Shown here one piece after another: positions 1-7,389 of a DNA stretch of 64,000 bases (within the stretch, counting starts at the first letter, position 1; the number at the start of each line of letters is the position of its first letter). Location of the stretch: the NCBI RefSeq assembly GCF_002072955.1, contig NZ_LPUF01000004.1, positions 124,001-188,000 on the forward strand. The letters run 5' to 3'. Both the position numbers and the translations under genes were made by a program. Below the pieces are notes generated by a model. It saw only the letters and a list, made by a program, of their open reading frames with translations. It did not search any database and was not told the DNA's origin. The stretch is from Methyloprofundus sedimenti (GTDB lineage: Bacteria; Pseudomonadota; Gammaproteobacteria; Methylococcales; Methylomonadaceae).

Positions 1-150
1 TCTGCCATACAGGAAGTCAGTCAGCGTTATGCAATGCCCGTGATATCGATCATTGCACTTGAACATATTATTGAATTTATTGCCGGCGATAAATCTTATA
101 ATGTGCATATTGCTGCAATTAAAGAGTATCAAAAGCAATATGGCATTTAG
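1..150 (+). CDS. pyrE: Orotate phosphoribosyltransferase, C-terminal end (partial)
   Basis: Only the last 49 codons are inside the window, open from base 1 to a TAG at 148-150. The translation (SAIQEV near the start, then a VISIIALEHIIEFI stretch and a KEYQKQYGI end) aligns by eye with the C-terminus of bacterial PyrE, which has SAIQEV...VISIITL...AVKAYREEFG. PyrE joins orotate to PRPP to make OMP in pyrimidine synthesis, in the cytosol. The active-site loop lies upstream and is not visible. It converges on the AraC-type gene on the other strand, with a REP-like palindrome between the two 3' ends. Confidence 0.85.
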   Translation, partial: SAIQEVSQRYAMPVISIIALEHIIEFIAGDKSYNVHIAAIKEYQKQYGI

Positions 151-177
151 AGTACTTAAAGACGTGCTGCTTTAACA

Positions 178-222
178 AGTTGTATTAATGGGCACGAGCA
201 AAACACTCCTTTGCCCATTCTT
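178..222. repeat. REP-like palindrome, family A
   Basis: ATGGGCACG and TTTGCCCAT form imperfect inverted arms, preceded by GTTGTATT. The same unit recurs at 4619-4667 and twice in 5068-5160, beside a decayed REP-associated transposase. It sits between convergent pyrE and the AraC gene, where a REP can act as a transcript-end hairpin. Confidence 0.6.
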
Positions 223-226
223 CCTC

Positions 227-1180
227 CTAATTGTCGAATTTAATTATTCCACGCTCCCTAGAGACTTCCTTAGGTGTTATCCCAAAATAATTATAAAACG
301 CAGTACTAAAATTACCTGCATGAGTATAGCCTACGTAATATGCGGCGCTAGCGACCTGACAGTGGGTGGATGCGAGTAGTTGATAGGCCTTTTCCATGCG
401 AATATCTAATAACAAGCCATAAGGCGTGGTATTAAAGTATTGATGGAAGAGCTTTTTTAATTTGCTTGAATTAGTTCCCACTTTTTGCGCCAGTTCAGCC
501 ACTGTTGGCGGTGATTTAAACATACATAATAAAATATCGCGCGCTGCATTGGCTAAATAAATTTCGTGTAGATTTTCTGTCTTGTAAGGCTGAAATAAAT
601 GCATTAGTTCAGCTGTTAATATGTTCATAGCCTGGGTATGCATAAACATGGTACGCATTGCCCCCTGTTCATTGTTTTTTAGTAGTTGTTGCACTGCTAT
701 ATGGCTTTGACAGGCCATTGGCTGGCAGCTTAAAGTTTTTAGATTATTGTGTTTAAACAAATCTTCCAATTGTTGCTCTTCTATATACCTACGCAACCAA
801 TTTTTATTTAATATCAGACGTAATTGGTGAGTTGGTTGATCCGCTTGATACTGACGTTCACCTACCGTGGTGTTAAATCGTGTAATGGTTGAGTATCCTT
901 GTTTAAAAATAACTTCATCGCCATTTTTTGCTGCAAATCGAGAGCTGCCTTGCAAGGCTAAGGTCACGACAATTTTTGGTTCAGCATGATCTATCTGACT
1001 GATAATTGCTGTATCTTTTGTTGGTTGATAAGAGGTCTCGATATAGCTTAAATCTGCATCAAGCTGAGTATTCGTAAATTGGTAGTAACCTAAATCATCC
1101 GGTAATAACGCATGTGACGTAGTGTTTTGTTGCGCGATAAGCGACTGTAATTCTGAATTCTGGATGCGATAGGGTTTCAT
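227..1180 (-). CDS. AraC family transcriptional regulator
   Basis: 317 aa. The C-terminal ~100 residues form an AraC/XylS double helix-turn-helix: PTVAELAQKVGTNSSKLKKLF is the first HTH region, and a second follows with VASAAYYVGYTHAGNFSTAF and the typical FG(I)TPKEV ending. The N-terminal ~200 residues are a poorly conserved sensing region resembling PchR-type regulators. PchR-like proteins often control iron or siderophore genes, but nothing next door supports that here. The gene is divergent from the amidohydrolase, with a 317-bp shared upstream region, so that gene is a possible target. Start and family are clear; the ligand is unknown. Confidence 0.88.
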   Translation of the reverse strand: MKPYRIQNSELQSLIAQQNTTSHALLPDDLGYYQFTNTQLDADLSYIETSYQPTKDTAIISQIDHAEPKIVVTLALQGSSRFAAKNGDEVIFKQGYSTITRFNTTVGERQYQADQPTHQLRLILNKNWLRRYIEEQQLEDLFKHNNLKTLSCQPMACQSHIAVQQLLKNNEQGAMRTMFMHTQAMNILTAELMHLFQPYKTENLHEIYLANAARDILLCMFKSPPTVAELAQKVGTNSSKLKKLFHQYFNTTPYGLLLDIRMEKAYQLLASTHCQVASAAYYVGYTHAGNFSTAFYNYFGITPKEVSRERGIIKFDN

Positions 1181-1497
1181 TTTTGTCTGTATTTACCGAG
1201 TTCTATGCCAAAAAAATATTAAAGTAACCGTTTAGCATATATAAAACATCTTTTAGCATACAAACTCAGTTAGAAATAGTACTTATTTTTGGATAAGATC
1301 AATGCGTGCTGTGGTCAATACTTTATAGACTGAATTATATGTATTGCCATAAAGCTTTTAGCTCACAAATATACATGCAATGTACTTTTTTTATTTCCGT
1401 TTCCAGAGCCTGGTCTGTAAAGATTACGACTTGTTTAGAGTGCAGCTAAAAACGTTTGTATGCGGTTCGTGTGTAAAACTAATAACAAGGAAAAAAA
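1181..1497. other. Divergent intergenic region
   Basis: 317 bp between the AraC regulator and the amidohydrolase. It is AT-rich, with no convincing gene. It should hold both promoters. I saw a near-repeat of TTTAGCATA (about 1231 and 1252) that could be a regulator site, but this is weak. Confidence 0.4.
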
Positions 1498-3039
1498 ATG
1501 AAATTAAAATCTCTTCTGTCGGTGACCACGCCCTTTATGTTGGCTATGTGTTTGAATCAAGGTTTCAGTGCCATTGTTTATGCTCACAATGGTGAAGATC
1601 ATGGCAATACTAATACAGACATAGTACAGGATGCGCCTGATTGTCAGGTGTTATCTGCTGACCGACTGTTTGATGGTGATATGCTTATGGAAAACCAGGC
1701 GGTATTACTTAATGGCAATAAAGTTGTCAGTATCGGCACTGCGAGCGAATTAAGTAAACTCTGTGGCTACCGGATAGAATTGGGTGATGCGACAATTTTG
1801 CCTGGATTTATTGAGTCTCATGCGCATGTCGCTTTTCAAAATGTACGCAAAGACAAGGTTTTGGCTCATGGTATTACTACGGTGCAGGATACGGGTGGAG
1901 CATTGCAAGTAACGGAAGGCGGTGACGGCGCTTTACGTTTATTGAGTACGGGGCCTATTATTCAGGCACCAGGCGGTTATCCACTGAACATATTTGGCGG
2001 CGGAGAAGGCGGTTATGACCAGATAGGCATTCCGGTCAGTTCGGTGGCTCAGGCTGAAGAAGTAGTTGCTAATTTGGTGACTGGTGGAGCAACAGCAATC
2101 AAGATTGCCCTTGAGTCTGGTGGTGAGCCAGGGGCGCCCTGGATGTTGCCGCATGGCGATCAGCCTGTGCCAGCAACGCCCTGGAATTTACTGTCGCAGG
2201 ATATTGTTAACGCGATAGTAACTAAAGCACATACACTGGAAAAACGAGTGATTGCGCATGTTGGCGAGGATGAAGGCGTTACTCGTGCGTTAGCTGCTGG
2301 CGTGGATGAGTTTGCACACATGCCTTGTGCAGCAATCAGTGACGACTTATTGCATGAAGCGGTACAAAAAGGAGTGACTTTTGTAACCACAATCGACACC
2401 CTCGGTTCTTGTGTCAATGCTGATGGCATGGGAATTCATTCCAATACGCATACTGTCGCCCATGCAATAGAGCATAATCCGGATACGGGTGCGCAGTTTA
2501 TTTATGGCTCTGAAATTGGTCATGATAATGTGCCTTGGGGAATTAATGGCGAGGAATTACATATGATGTTACACCTTACCAGCGGTGAATCTGTAGACTT
2601 TGTAGATGTGCTTAATGTATTAAAAGCGGCTACCTCAGAAGCGGGTAAGCGCCTTGATATTCCCGGTCTTGGTACTCTAAGTGCCAATGCTCCGGCAGAC
2701 CTGATTGCCGTGCGAGGCAACCCATTTCAACGCTTTAAGCTGTTGGAGTATCCAGACCTGGTAATTTCCGGAGGTCGCACTATTATTAATGAATTTGGCT
2801 ACCAGAGTGCTGTTGAATGTTTATTTGCCTGGGCAGAAATTAATTTTCCTGAGTATCTTGCTCCAGCGGGCGCTTATACACAGGTATCCAATGGATTTAT
2901 TCAGCGGGAGTATTCTTCAAGCCAATCTTTTGTGCATATTTCTAATGATAAACACCGTGTTTACTTTACTGGAGCTGATGGAGTGCAGCATGATTTAGGT
3001 GATTTATCTAACTGGCTGGCGACTGCAGGCTGTCACTAA
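1498..3039 (+). CDS. Secreted amidohydrolase with an extra C-terminal domain
   Basis: 513 aa. Residues 1-29 look like a signal peptide ending near VYA. The amidohydrolase metal ligands are visible: HAH at 108-110, a candidate Lys near 202 (AIKIALES), His at about 254 (IAHVGED) and about 274 (FAHMP). The barrel is followed by the usual GLGTLSANAPADL segment near residue 400. Residues ~438-513 are an added domain (CLFAWAE...FPEYLAPAGA...YFTGADG...LSNWLATAGCH). I recall similar tails on secreted proteins of beta- and gammaproteobacteria, of unknown role. AAGGA lies about 7 bases before the ATG. The substrate cannot be told; imidazolonepropionase-like peptidases or lactonases are the nearest group. 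It probably acts in the periplasm or outside the cell. Confidence 0.85.
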   Translation: MKLKSLLSVTTPFMLAMCLNQGFSAIVYAHNGEDHGNTNTDIVQDAPDCQVLSADRLFDGDMLMENQAVLLNGNKVVSIGTASELSKLCGYRIELGDATILPGFIESHAHVAFQNVRKDKVLAHGITTVQDTGGALQVTEGGDGALRLLSTGPIIQAPGGYPLNIFGGGEGGYDQIGIPVSSVAQAEEVVANLVTGGATAIKIALESGGEPGAPWMLPHGDQPVPATPWNLLSQDIVNAIVTKAHTLEKRVIAHVGEDEGVTRALAAGVDEFAHMPCAAISDDLLHEAVQKGVTFVTTIDTLGSCVNADGMGIHSNTHTVAHAIEHNPDTGAQFIYGSEIGHDNVPWGINGEELHMMLHLTSGESVDFVDVLNVLKAATSEAGKRLDIPGLGTLSANAPADLIAVRGNPFQRFKLLEYPDLVISGGRTIINEFGYQSAVECLFAWAEINFPEYLAPAGAYTQVSNGFIQREYSSSQSFVHISNDKHRVYFTGADGVQHDLGDLSNWLATAGCH

Positions 3040-3204
3040 GCAAGAGATATCTGTTGTTAAGAATTGGGCCGACTATCTATAAGACTAACGGATGTAATAA
3101 TGGGTAATTCCAACATATTTTACCCGCGCCTTAAACCCTTATCAGTTGTAGCTTTTCTCGTTCCTACGGCCCCCTCGTGGAAATACAGTTTGTGATGGTC
3201 ACAG

Positions 3205-3248
3205 AGTGCTGAGCGTTGCTGAATAACATTAACAGCATTGCGAGCGCT
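3205..3248. terminator. Candidate bidirectional hairpin between convergent genes
   Basis: AGTGCTGAGCGTTGCTG and CAGCATTGCGAGCGCT are imperfect inverted arms around an 11-base loop. It lies between the 3' ends of the amidohydrolase and jetD. There is no strong T-tract, so it is only a candidate. Confidence 0.35.
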
Positions 3249-3267
3249 CAAGCAGCGCGCTAAATGA

Positions 3268-4449
3268 CTATTTCAAACCCGCATTCAGATACTGCTGCAA
3301 ATAGCTAAAACTGATCCGTTCCTGCTCCAGGCGTAAGCACTCCTGATGCAAGTGCTGATAAAGCAAGTTTTCCTCATCGCTTAAATGCTTTAATATTTTT
3401 TCAGTGATTTTTGTTGGTGCATGAACCACTAAATGCGCAAACTGCTCTAAAGTTTGCGCATCCATCAACATCGATTTGACCTGCGGATAATACTGCCGCA
3501 AACGCGCTAAAATTGCCAAACCATCCGCATCTAAATCACCCCAATAATAAACCGTACGATCCTGCAAACATCGCGCATCTGCCAACAAATTCACCGCATA
3601 ACCCAAACCAAAAATCACGATCGCCTCAGGATGATCAGGAAACGCCAAAACAGTCACCTTATTTTCCGCAATAAACACCGTTTTTGCTGGAATATTTAAG
3701 GCTTTAAACTCACTCAAAGTCAGCGTTAAATCCGTTAAGCCCTGAATCGCCAGCGCCGGATCTAAAATGCGCAAGCGAATCAAAGGCTGGTCATAACGCA
3801 ATCCATAACGGCGTTCAAAACCATTATTTTTTAAACCGCTAATATCCGCCTGATAACTCGACTGGGCTAAAGTTTGCGTCAATAACTCACTTAAAATGCT
3901 TTTGTATTGTTCAATAAATTTACTATCCACACCTTTAATATCCAGTTGACGAATATAGCAACCAGGCTGAGGATGGGCTTCAAAATAAGCACACACTTTT
4001 AACAACTGCGGCCAGACTTCGGCGTATTGCATGACTTTAAAAGGATAACGAATTAACCAGTCTATTAATAAGCCATCTTGTTGCAAACTTTGTTCGGTGA
4101 GTGCTTGAAATTGTATGAATTCAGCAGTTTTAGCTAAATAGCTTAGAAAAATAGCTGCATTTGTAAAACGGATAACAGCAGGAATTTTTTGTTCGCCTAA
4201 TTGACGATGGCTAATCGCCTTATCAATAATTAAATAACCGTGTTTTTCACTGTCCTGGCGCAAGGTATAAATAGCATCCTGCAATTCACTATAATCAGTC
4301 AGCAAGTTTTTAGCGGGAATGTTTTTCAAGGGAATATCCAGCGGAAAACAGCTGGTTTTTTGTAGCCAGGCGCGATGAATATCGCCACGCTGCCAGATTT
4401 TTAAAGCGCTTTGTTTCAGGGCTTTAGGGGTGGTGAGTAGATCGGACAT
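3268..4449 (-). CDS. jetD: Wadjet anti-plasmid system nuclease JetD
   Basis: 393 aa, the normal length for type I JetD. The N-terminal half (to ~residue 190) fits DUF3322: PKALKQSALKIWQRGD, then an HRQLGEQKIPAVI stretch. The C-terminal half fits DUF2220, a topoisomerase VI A-like Toprim domain: VFIAEN supplies the acidic Glu and GDLDADG (304-310) the DxD pair. JetD is the topoisomerase-like nuclease that cuts circular plasmid DNA after JetABC extrude it. The gene appears intact from ATG to stop. It is on the same strand as jetABC and in the expected order (A-B-C-D), but ~9.8 kb away. No promoter of its own is obvious in the 200 bp upstream. Confidence 0.9.
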   Translation of the reverse strand: MSDLLTTPKALKQSALKIWQRGDIHRAWLQKTSCFPLDIPLKNIPAKNLLTDYSELQDAIYTLRQDSEKHGYLIIDKAISHRQLGEQKIPAVIRFTNAAIFLSYLAKTAEFIQFQALTEQSLQQDGLLIDWLIRYPFKVMQYAEVWPQLLKVCAYFEAHPQPGCYIRQLDIKGVDSKFIEQYKSILSELLTQTLAQSSYQADISGLKNNGFERRYGLRYDQPLIRLRILDPALAIQGLTDLTLTLSEFKALNIPAKTVFIAENKVTVLAFPDHPEAIVIFGLGYAVNLLADARCLQDRTVYYWGDLDADGLAILARLRQYYPQVKSMLMDAQTLEQFAHLVVHAPTKITEKILKHLSDEENLLYQHLHQECLRLEQERISFSYLQQYLNAGLK

Positions 4450-4618
4450 AGACTATTTTATTGCTTCACCAGCGACATTGATGGCCTTTGTTAATTTTTC
4501 GCTTATAACTGAAATCATTCCAAATTAAAACTGCTAAGATCAACGACACTGAAATGATTATCATAAAATTCATAAATAATGAACGCGTAGCGATACCCTC
4601 ATCTCAGCCGAGATCATC

Positions 4619-4667
4619 AAGTTGTATTGATGGGCACGGGAAAAAGCCCCCATTGCCCATCCTACCT
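4619..4667. repeat. REP-like palindrome, family A
   Basis: GTTGTATTGATGGGCACGGG pairs with CCCATTGCCCATC across a short loop. It is the same family as at 178 and 5068-5160. It touches the 3' end of the transposase pseudogene, the usual REP/RAYT arrangement. Confidence 0.7.
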
Positions 4668-4668
4668 A

Positions 4669-5051
4669 CTACTCATGTCCTATACCATCGAAATTATCTT
4701 TTAATAAAACATTTGATGCATACCAGCCTTTATCAATCGCCTGACAAAATGAGCTGTATTGTCATTCACTAGGATCTGAAACATACCCATGTTTGATTGG
4801 ATTAAAATGAATATAATCTATATGCCGTCGTCAATCATCCTCATCACGAATATAATGCTCCCAAAAACAACGCTGCCAGATACCTTTTTCGCGTTTTTTT
4901 ATTTTTGATTCACTCACGTCACTCTACGATAAACACAAATGAAAAGCAGCACGCAATCGATCAATATTTTCAATCAATAAGGGTTCTCGGTTTGCCGTTA
5001 CCACCGTAAAAAATATCTTGCTCCTGGCTTGTAAAAGCGTCGATATTCCAT
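4669..5051 (-). pseudogene. REP-associated tyrosine transposase (RAYT), decayed
   Basis: Reading the minus strand from an ATG at 5051 gives MEYRRFYKPGARYF, then after a one-base frame change TVVTANREPLLIENIDRLRA, later KKREKGIWQRCFWEHYIRD and RRHIDYIHFNPIKHGY. These are hallmark RAYT (TnpA-REP, Y1 HuH-like) segments. A six-T run at about 5004 is one base short. In-frame stops follow after FHLCLS, in place of Trp before RRHIDYI, and after SDPSE. RAYTs mobilise REP palindromes, and here REP-like units flank both ends. The gene is dead. Confidence 0.85.
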
Positions 5052-5067
5052 TCTATCACCCTGAAAT

Positions 5068-5160
5068 GTAGGATGGGCAAAGCCGTAGCGTGCCCATCAG
5101 GTTTGAGTCATGTGCGTTTGTATTGATGGGCACGGAAAAGAGCCTCTTTGCCCATACTAC
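5068..5160. repeat. Pair of REP-like palindromes, family A
   Basis: Two units in opposite orientation: GTAGGATGGGCA...GTGCCCATCAG, then TTTGTATTGATGGGCACGG...CTTTGCCCAT, about 17 bases apart. This BIME-like pair lies just upstream of the RAYT pseudogene. Confidence 0.65.
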
Positions 5161-5541
5161 CGACTGCCCATGATGCGTATTGTACACACCGGATAATCGC
5201 AATAAAACTGTTCCTTGTTTGAAGCAACCGATTTTATTATGAATAGTTAATATTGAGATAACCAGCTTGGCGAGTTAAACGATTCGTTGTAATGAGCTTA
5301 AAAATCATTAAACTTTATTCTCTAATCTCATCTTATTTTTTCCAGATTCCATGATTTAATTCTACTGTAACCCTTGTCGCCAACCGTCTGTACAAATACG
5401 CGAAGAGCATCTGCGTTGCTAAATAGGTTTATGAATGCCCCCCCAGCTCTACACGACTTTTAGTCGTATAGAGGTTAAAGCATTTTACAATGCGCATAGT
5501 ATTGCGCATAATAGGTTTAAGTAATTTTAGAGGATATTAGT
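5161..5541. other. Region upstream of ccdAB
   Basis: No gene seen. It contains a 12-bp stem with a 3-base loop at 5447-5473 (CTCTACACGACT / AGTCGTATAGAG, one mismatch) and, next to it, the putative Ccd operator. The hairpin has no T-tract after it. It may insulate or regulate the ccd promoter. Confidence 0.4.
5491..5508. promoter_or_regulatory. Candidate CcdA operator
   Basis: TGCGCA, six bases, then TGCGCA again. Each hexamer is its own reverse complement, so the whole is an inverted repeat, 34 bp before the ccdA ATG. CcdA/CcdB complexes repress their own operon from such sites. The assignment is by position and symmetry only. Confidence 0.45.
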
Positions 5542-5787
5542 ATGCAAGACTTATATGATTATACTGCCCCAAAAAAAGCAGCAAACCTTAGTTTAAATAG
5601 TGACCTGCTTAAAAAATCTAAAGAGTTGAACATTAATTTATCAGCAACATTAGAGCAGGCACTGAGAGAAAAACTGGCCCAAGCGGAATCTATACAATGG
5701 CTAGAAGAAAATAAAAATGCAATTAAAGCTTACAATAAATTTATAGAAGAACAGGGTAGTTTTGGTGACGAATACAGGAACTTTTAA
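5542..5787 (+). CDS. ccdA: Type II antitoxin CcdA
   Basis: 81 aa. The N-terminal part (KKAANLSLNSDLLKKSKELN, then INLSATLEQAL) is the ribbon-helix-helix DNA-binding region. The C-terminal part ends with LEENKNAIKAYNKFIEE and a G-F-DEYR-F end, the disordered tail that wraps CcdB. CcdA neutralises CcdB and represses the operon. The ATG follows GAGGATATTAGT. Its stop overlaps the ccdB start (TAATG). A chromosomal copy in an IS-rich island probably arrived by transfer. Confidence 0.92.
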   Translation: MQDLYDYTAPKKAANLSLNSDLLKKSKELNINLSATLEQALREKLAQAESIQWLEENKNAIKAYNKFIEEQGSFGDEYRNF

Positions 5788-6104
5788 TGGCCCAGTTTGA
5801 TGTTTATAAAAACCCAAATAAGAATACACAGAGTGCCTACCCGTATATCGTTGATATTCAAAGTCCGTTAATTTCAGAATTAGCAACAAGAATTGTTATC
5901 CCATTAGGCAAGTTGAGTCATTTTAAAAATGAACAAATAAATCGACTTACGCCTGAAATAAACTATAGCGGGGAACTGTTATTGCTACTGACACCGCAGA
6001 TTGCATCAGTTCCTGCAAAAATACTAAAAAAACCAGTTGGAACATTAAATCATTTTAGAGGTGAAATTATTGCATCCTTAGATTTTGCTATCACAGGGAT
6101 TTAA
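5787..6104 (+). CDS. ccdB: Type II toxin CcdB (gyrase poison)
   Basis: 105 aa, close to the ~101 aa of F-plasmid CcdB. It starts QFDVYKN, has PYIVDIQSPLI and TRIVIPL, and ends DFAITGI, matching the family's conserved start and the C-terminal GI. CcdB traps DNA gyrase on DNA and makes double-strand breaks. The residue before TGI is Ile where F CcdB has Trp, so potency may differ. It is translationally coupled to ccdA by a one-base overlap. The reading frame is intact. Confidence 0.92.
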   Translation: MAQFDVYKNPNKNTQSAYPYIVDIQSPLISELATRIVIPLGKLSHFKNEQINRLTPEINYSGELLLLLTPQIASVPAKILKKPVGTLNHFRGEIIASLDFAITGI

Positions 6105-6319
6105 TGAGAAATACAAAAAAAGCGTATCAAAAGAATAGGTCTTTTCAGGCAACATTACTACCCATTACTTTTTTGTATGTCTGGTAAGGAAAGACCCTCA
6201 CCTTCCTTCTAGCACTTACCCGATTAGAATAATTATTTAATCACACCAGAATTCGCAATTCGGGACCTGAACATCCCTCCCACGTGTACGTGTTTTCGAT
6301 AAATAGTGGCGCGCTGAGT
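6105..6319. other. Spacer with the GCAATTCGGGACCTGA motif
   Basis: 215 bp without a gene between ccdB and the Mrr-like gene. At 6249-6275 it has ATTCGCAATTCGGGACCTGA, followed by ACATCCCTC. This motif recurs near 7266, 12697, 13751, 14070 and, in part, near 37640. Confidence 0.45.
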
Positions 6320-6970
6320 TTAGTTAAATGACTTCATCCATTCTAAAATATCTGAATAATCATTTAGAGTAAGTATGTTCCTGGACTCTTTAGAGACGAT
6401 AACTGCGTCCGCAGTAAAGTAAGACGTAGTTACGACAATACCCTTATGAGCCTGTCGTTGAATAACATTACCTACCAGCCTTTGCACAACCCCAATTCCT
6501 ACTTTGTTGTCCGGGGCGTATCTTTTACATTCTATTAAGTTTACAGTATTTCCAGTAAGCGGTGATTTATGAATGGCTATAACATCTACGCCGCCGTCTC
6601 GAGTTTCCGGTGTTAACTCAACGTCAAAGCCATGATTTCTAAATATTGCTGCAACAAATTCCTCAAACTTCCTTGGTGTGATTGAATACAACTGCTCTGG
6701 ATGTTTCTTGAAATATGCAATAAGCTCTGATTCAATATTTGGGCATATTACTGTTGATTGTGATATTGCTACTTTTTTCTTTTTAGACCAATCAAACCCA
6801 GCAAATAAATCTACTAATGTTGACTGCCCATATTGCATTATAATTTTATCTAGCTCTTCATCCTCGATGTAATCCGCTTTAAAAAGAGACATGATTTCTG
6901 TTTCAGTAAGTGTCTTTCCATTTCTCAATTTCTCGGAAGCATTTCTGGAAATCCTCCTATGAACACGCAT
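6320..6970 (-). CDS. Mrr-like restriction endonuclease
   Basis: 216 aa. Residues ~90-216 fit the Mrr_cat PD-(D/E)xK fold: FEEFVAAIFRNHGFDVELT, then GGVDVIAI (acidic Asp) and IECKRYA (ExK), then VGIGVVQRLVGNVIQ and KGIVVTTSYFT. Such enzymes cut foreign, often methylated, DNA (type IV). The N-terminal ~85 residues are not recognised and do not look like the winged-helix recognition domain of E. coli Mrr, so specificity is open. No methylase is near. It faces away from ccdAB. Sitting beside Wadjet and toxin genes, it fits a defence island. Confidence 0.85.
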   Translation of the reverse strand: MRVHRRISRNASEKLRNGKTLTETEIMSLFKADYIEDEELDKIIMQYGQSTLVDLFAGFDWSKKKKVAISQSTVICPNIESELIAYFKKHPEQLYSITPRKFEEFVAAIFRNHGFDVELTPETRDGGVDVIAIHKSPLTGNTVNLIECKRYAPDNKVGIGVVQRLVGNVIQRQAHKGIVVTTSYFTADAVIVSKESRNILTLNDYSDILEWMKSFN

Positions 6971-7054
6971 ATCTGGAGGAAGCGGGGGCTTTTCCGGCGC
7001 TTCTTTTTTTCTTTACTCCCGGCGTTTCTGGCTCACTCATCTATTCATCTTTAG

Positions 7055-7133
7055 TCTGGTTGGGTGGGCAATGCTTTTATGCCCACCTTGTTTATCGGTA
7101 AATGATGGGCAAACGGTAAGGCTGTTTGACCGG
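7055..7133. repeat. REP-like pair, family B
   Basis: GGGTGGGCA...TGCCCACC is followed by GTTTATCGGTAAATGATGGGC and AAACGGTAAGGCTGTTTG. The same composite is at 42667-42750, and its second half at 12514-12567. The closing arm of the second unit is cut short by about 8 bp here. Confidence 0.65.
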
Positions 7134-7389
7134 GCTTTTCTTATATCAGGTGCATTATATGACACCGTCAGAAGGGAGAGGAGTCCATATCATCATCCTA
7201 CTAACTAGACTACTATGCAAAAATAAACACCTGAACATCCCTCTGCTTTTATTTTCTGCATATGAATTCGCAATTCGGGACCTAACCCTTAGCTTTTATT
7301 CGTAGTTTTTACTTCAGTTTGTTCATTACTTCATTACAATTTTGTTCTATTGTTTTGCAGATTTTATCAATAGTTACAGAAGTCTTATT
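7090..7389. repeat. Duplicated 300-bp segment (partner 12514-12821)
   Basis: From GTTTATCGG to TCTTATT this matches 12514-12821 with two substitutions that I can see and one 8-bp deletion in the REP. It carries the last 26 codons of the bestrophin gene and stops exactly where the IS66 copy begins. A second copy of the bestrophin locus was therefore broken here. Confidence 0.85.
7309..7389 (-). pseudogene. Bestrophin gene, 3' fragment
   Basis: The last 26 codons and stop of the gene that is whole at 12741-13643, cut off by the IS66 copy at 7390. Identical in this stretch to the intact gene as far as I can read it. It has no start of its own. Confidence 0.8.

Noticed and set aside
1939-2720. 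Several minus-strand frames inside the amidohydrolase gene
   Set aside because: Shadows of a strong coding frame with signal peptide and metal-site residues.
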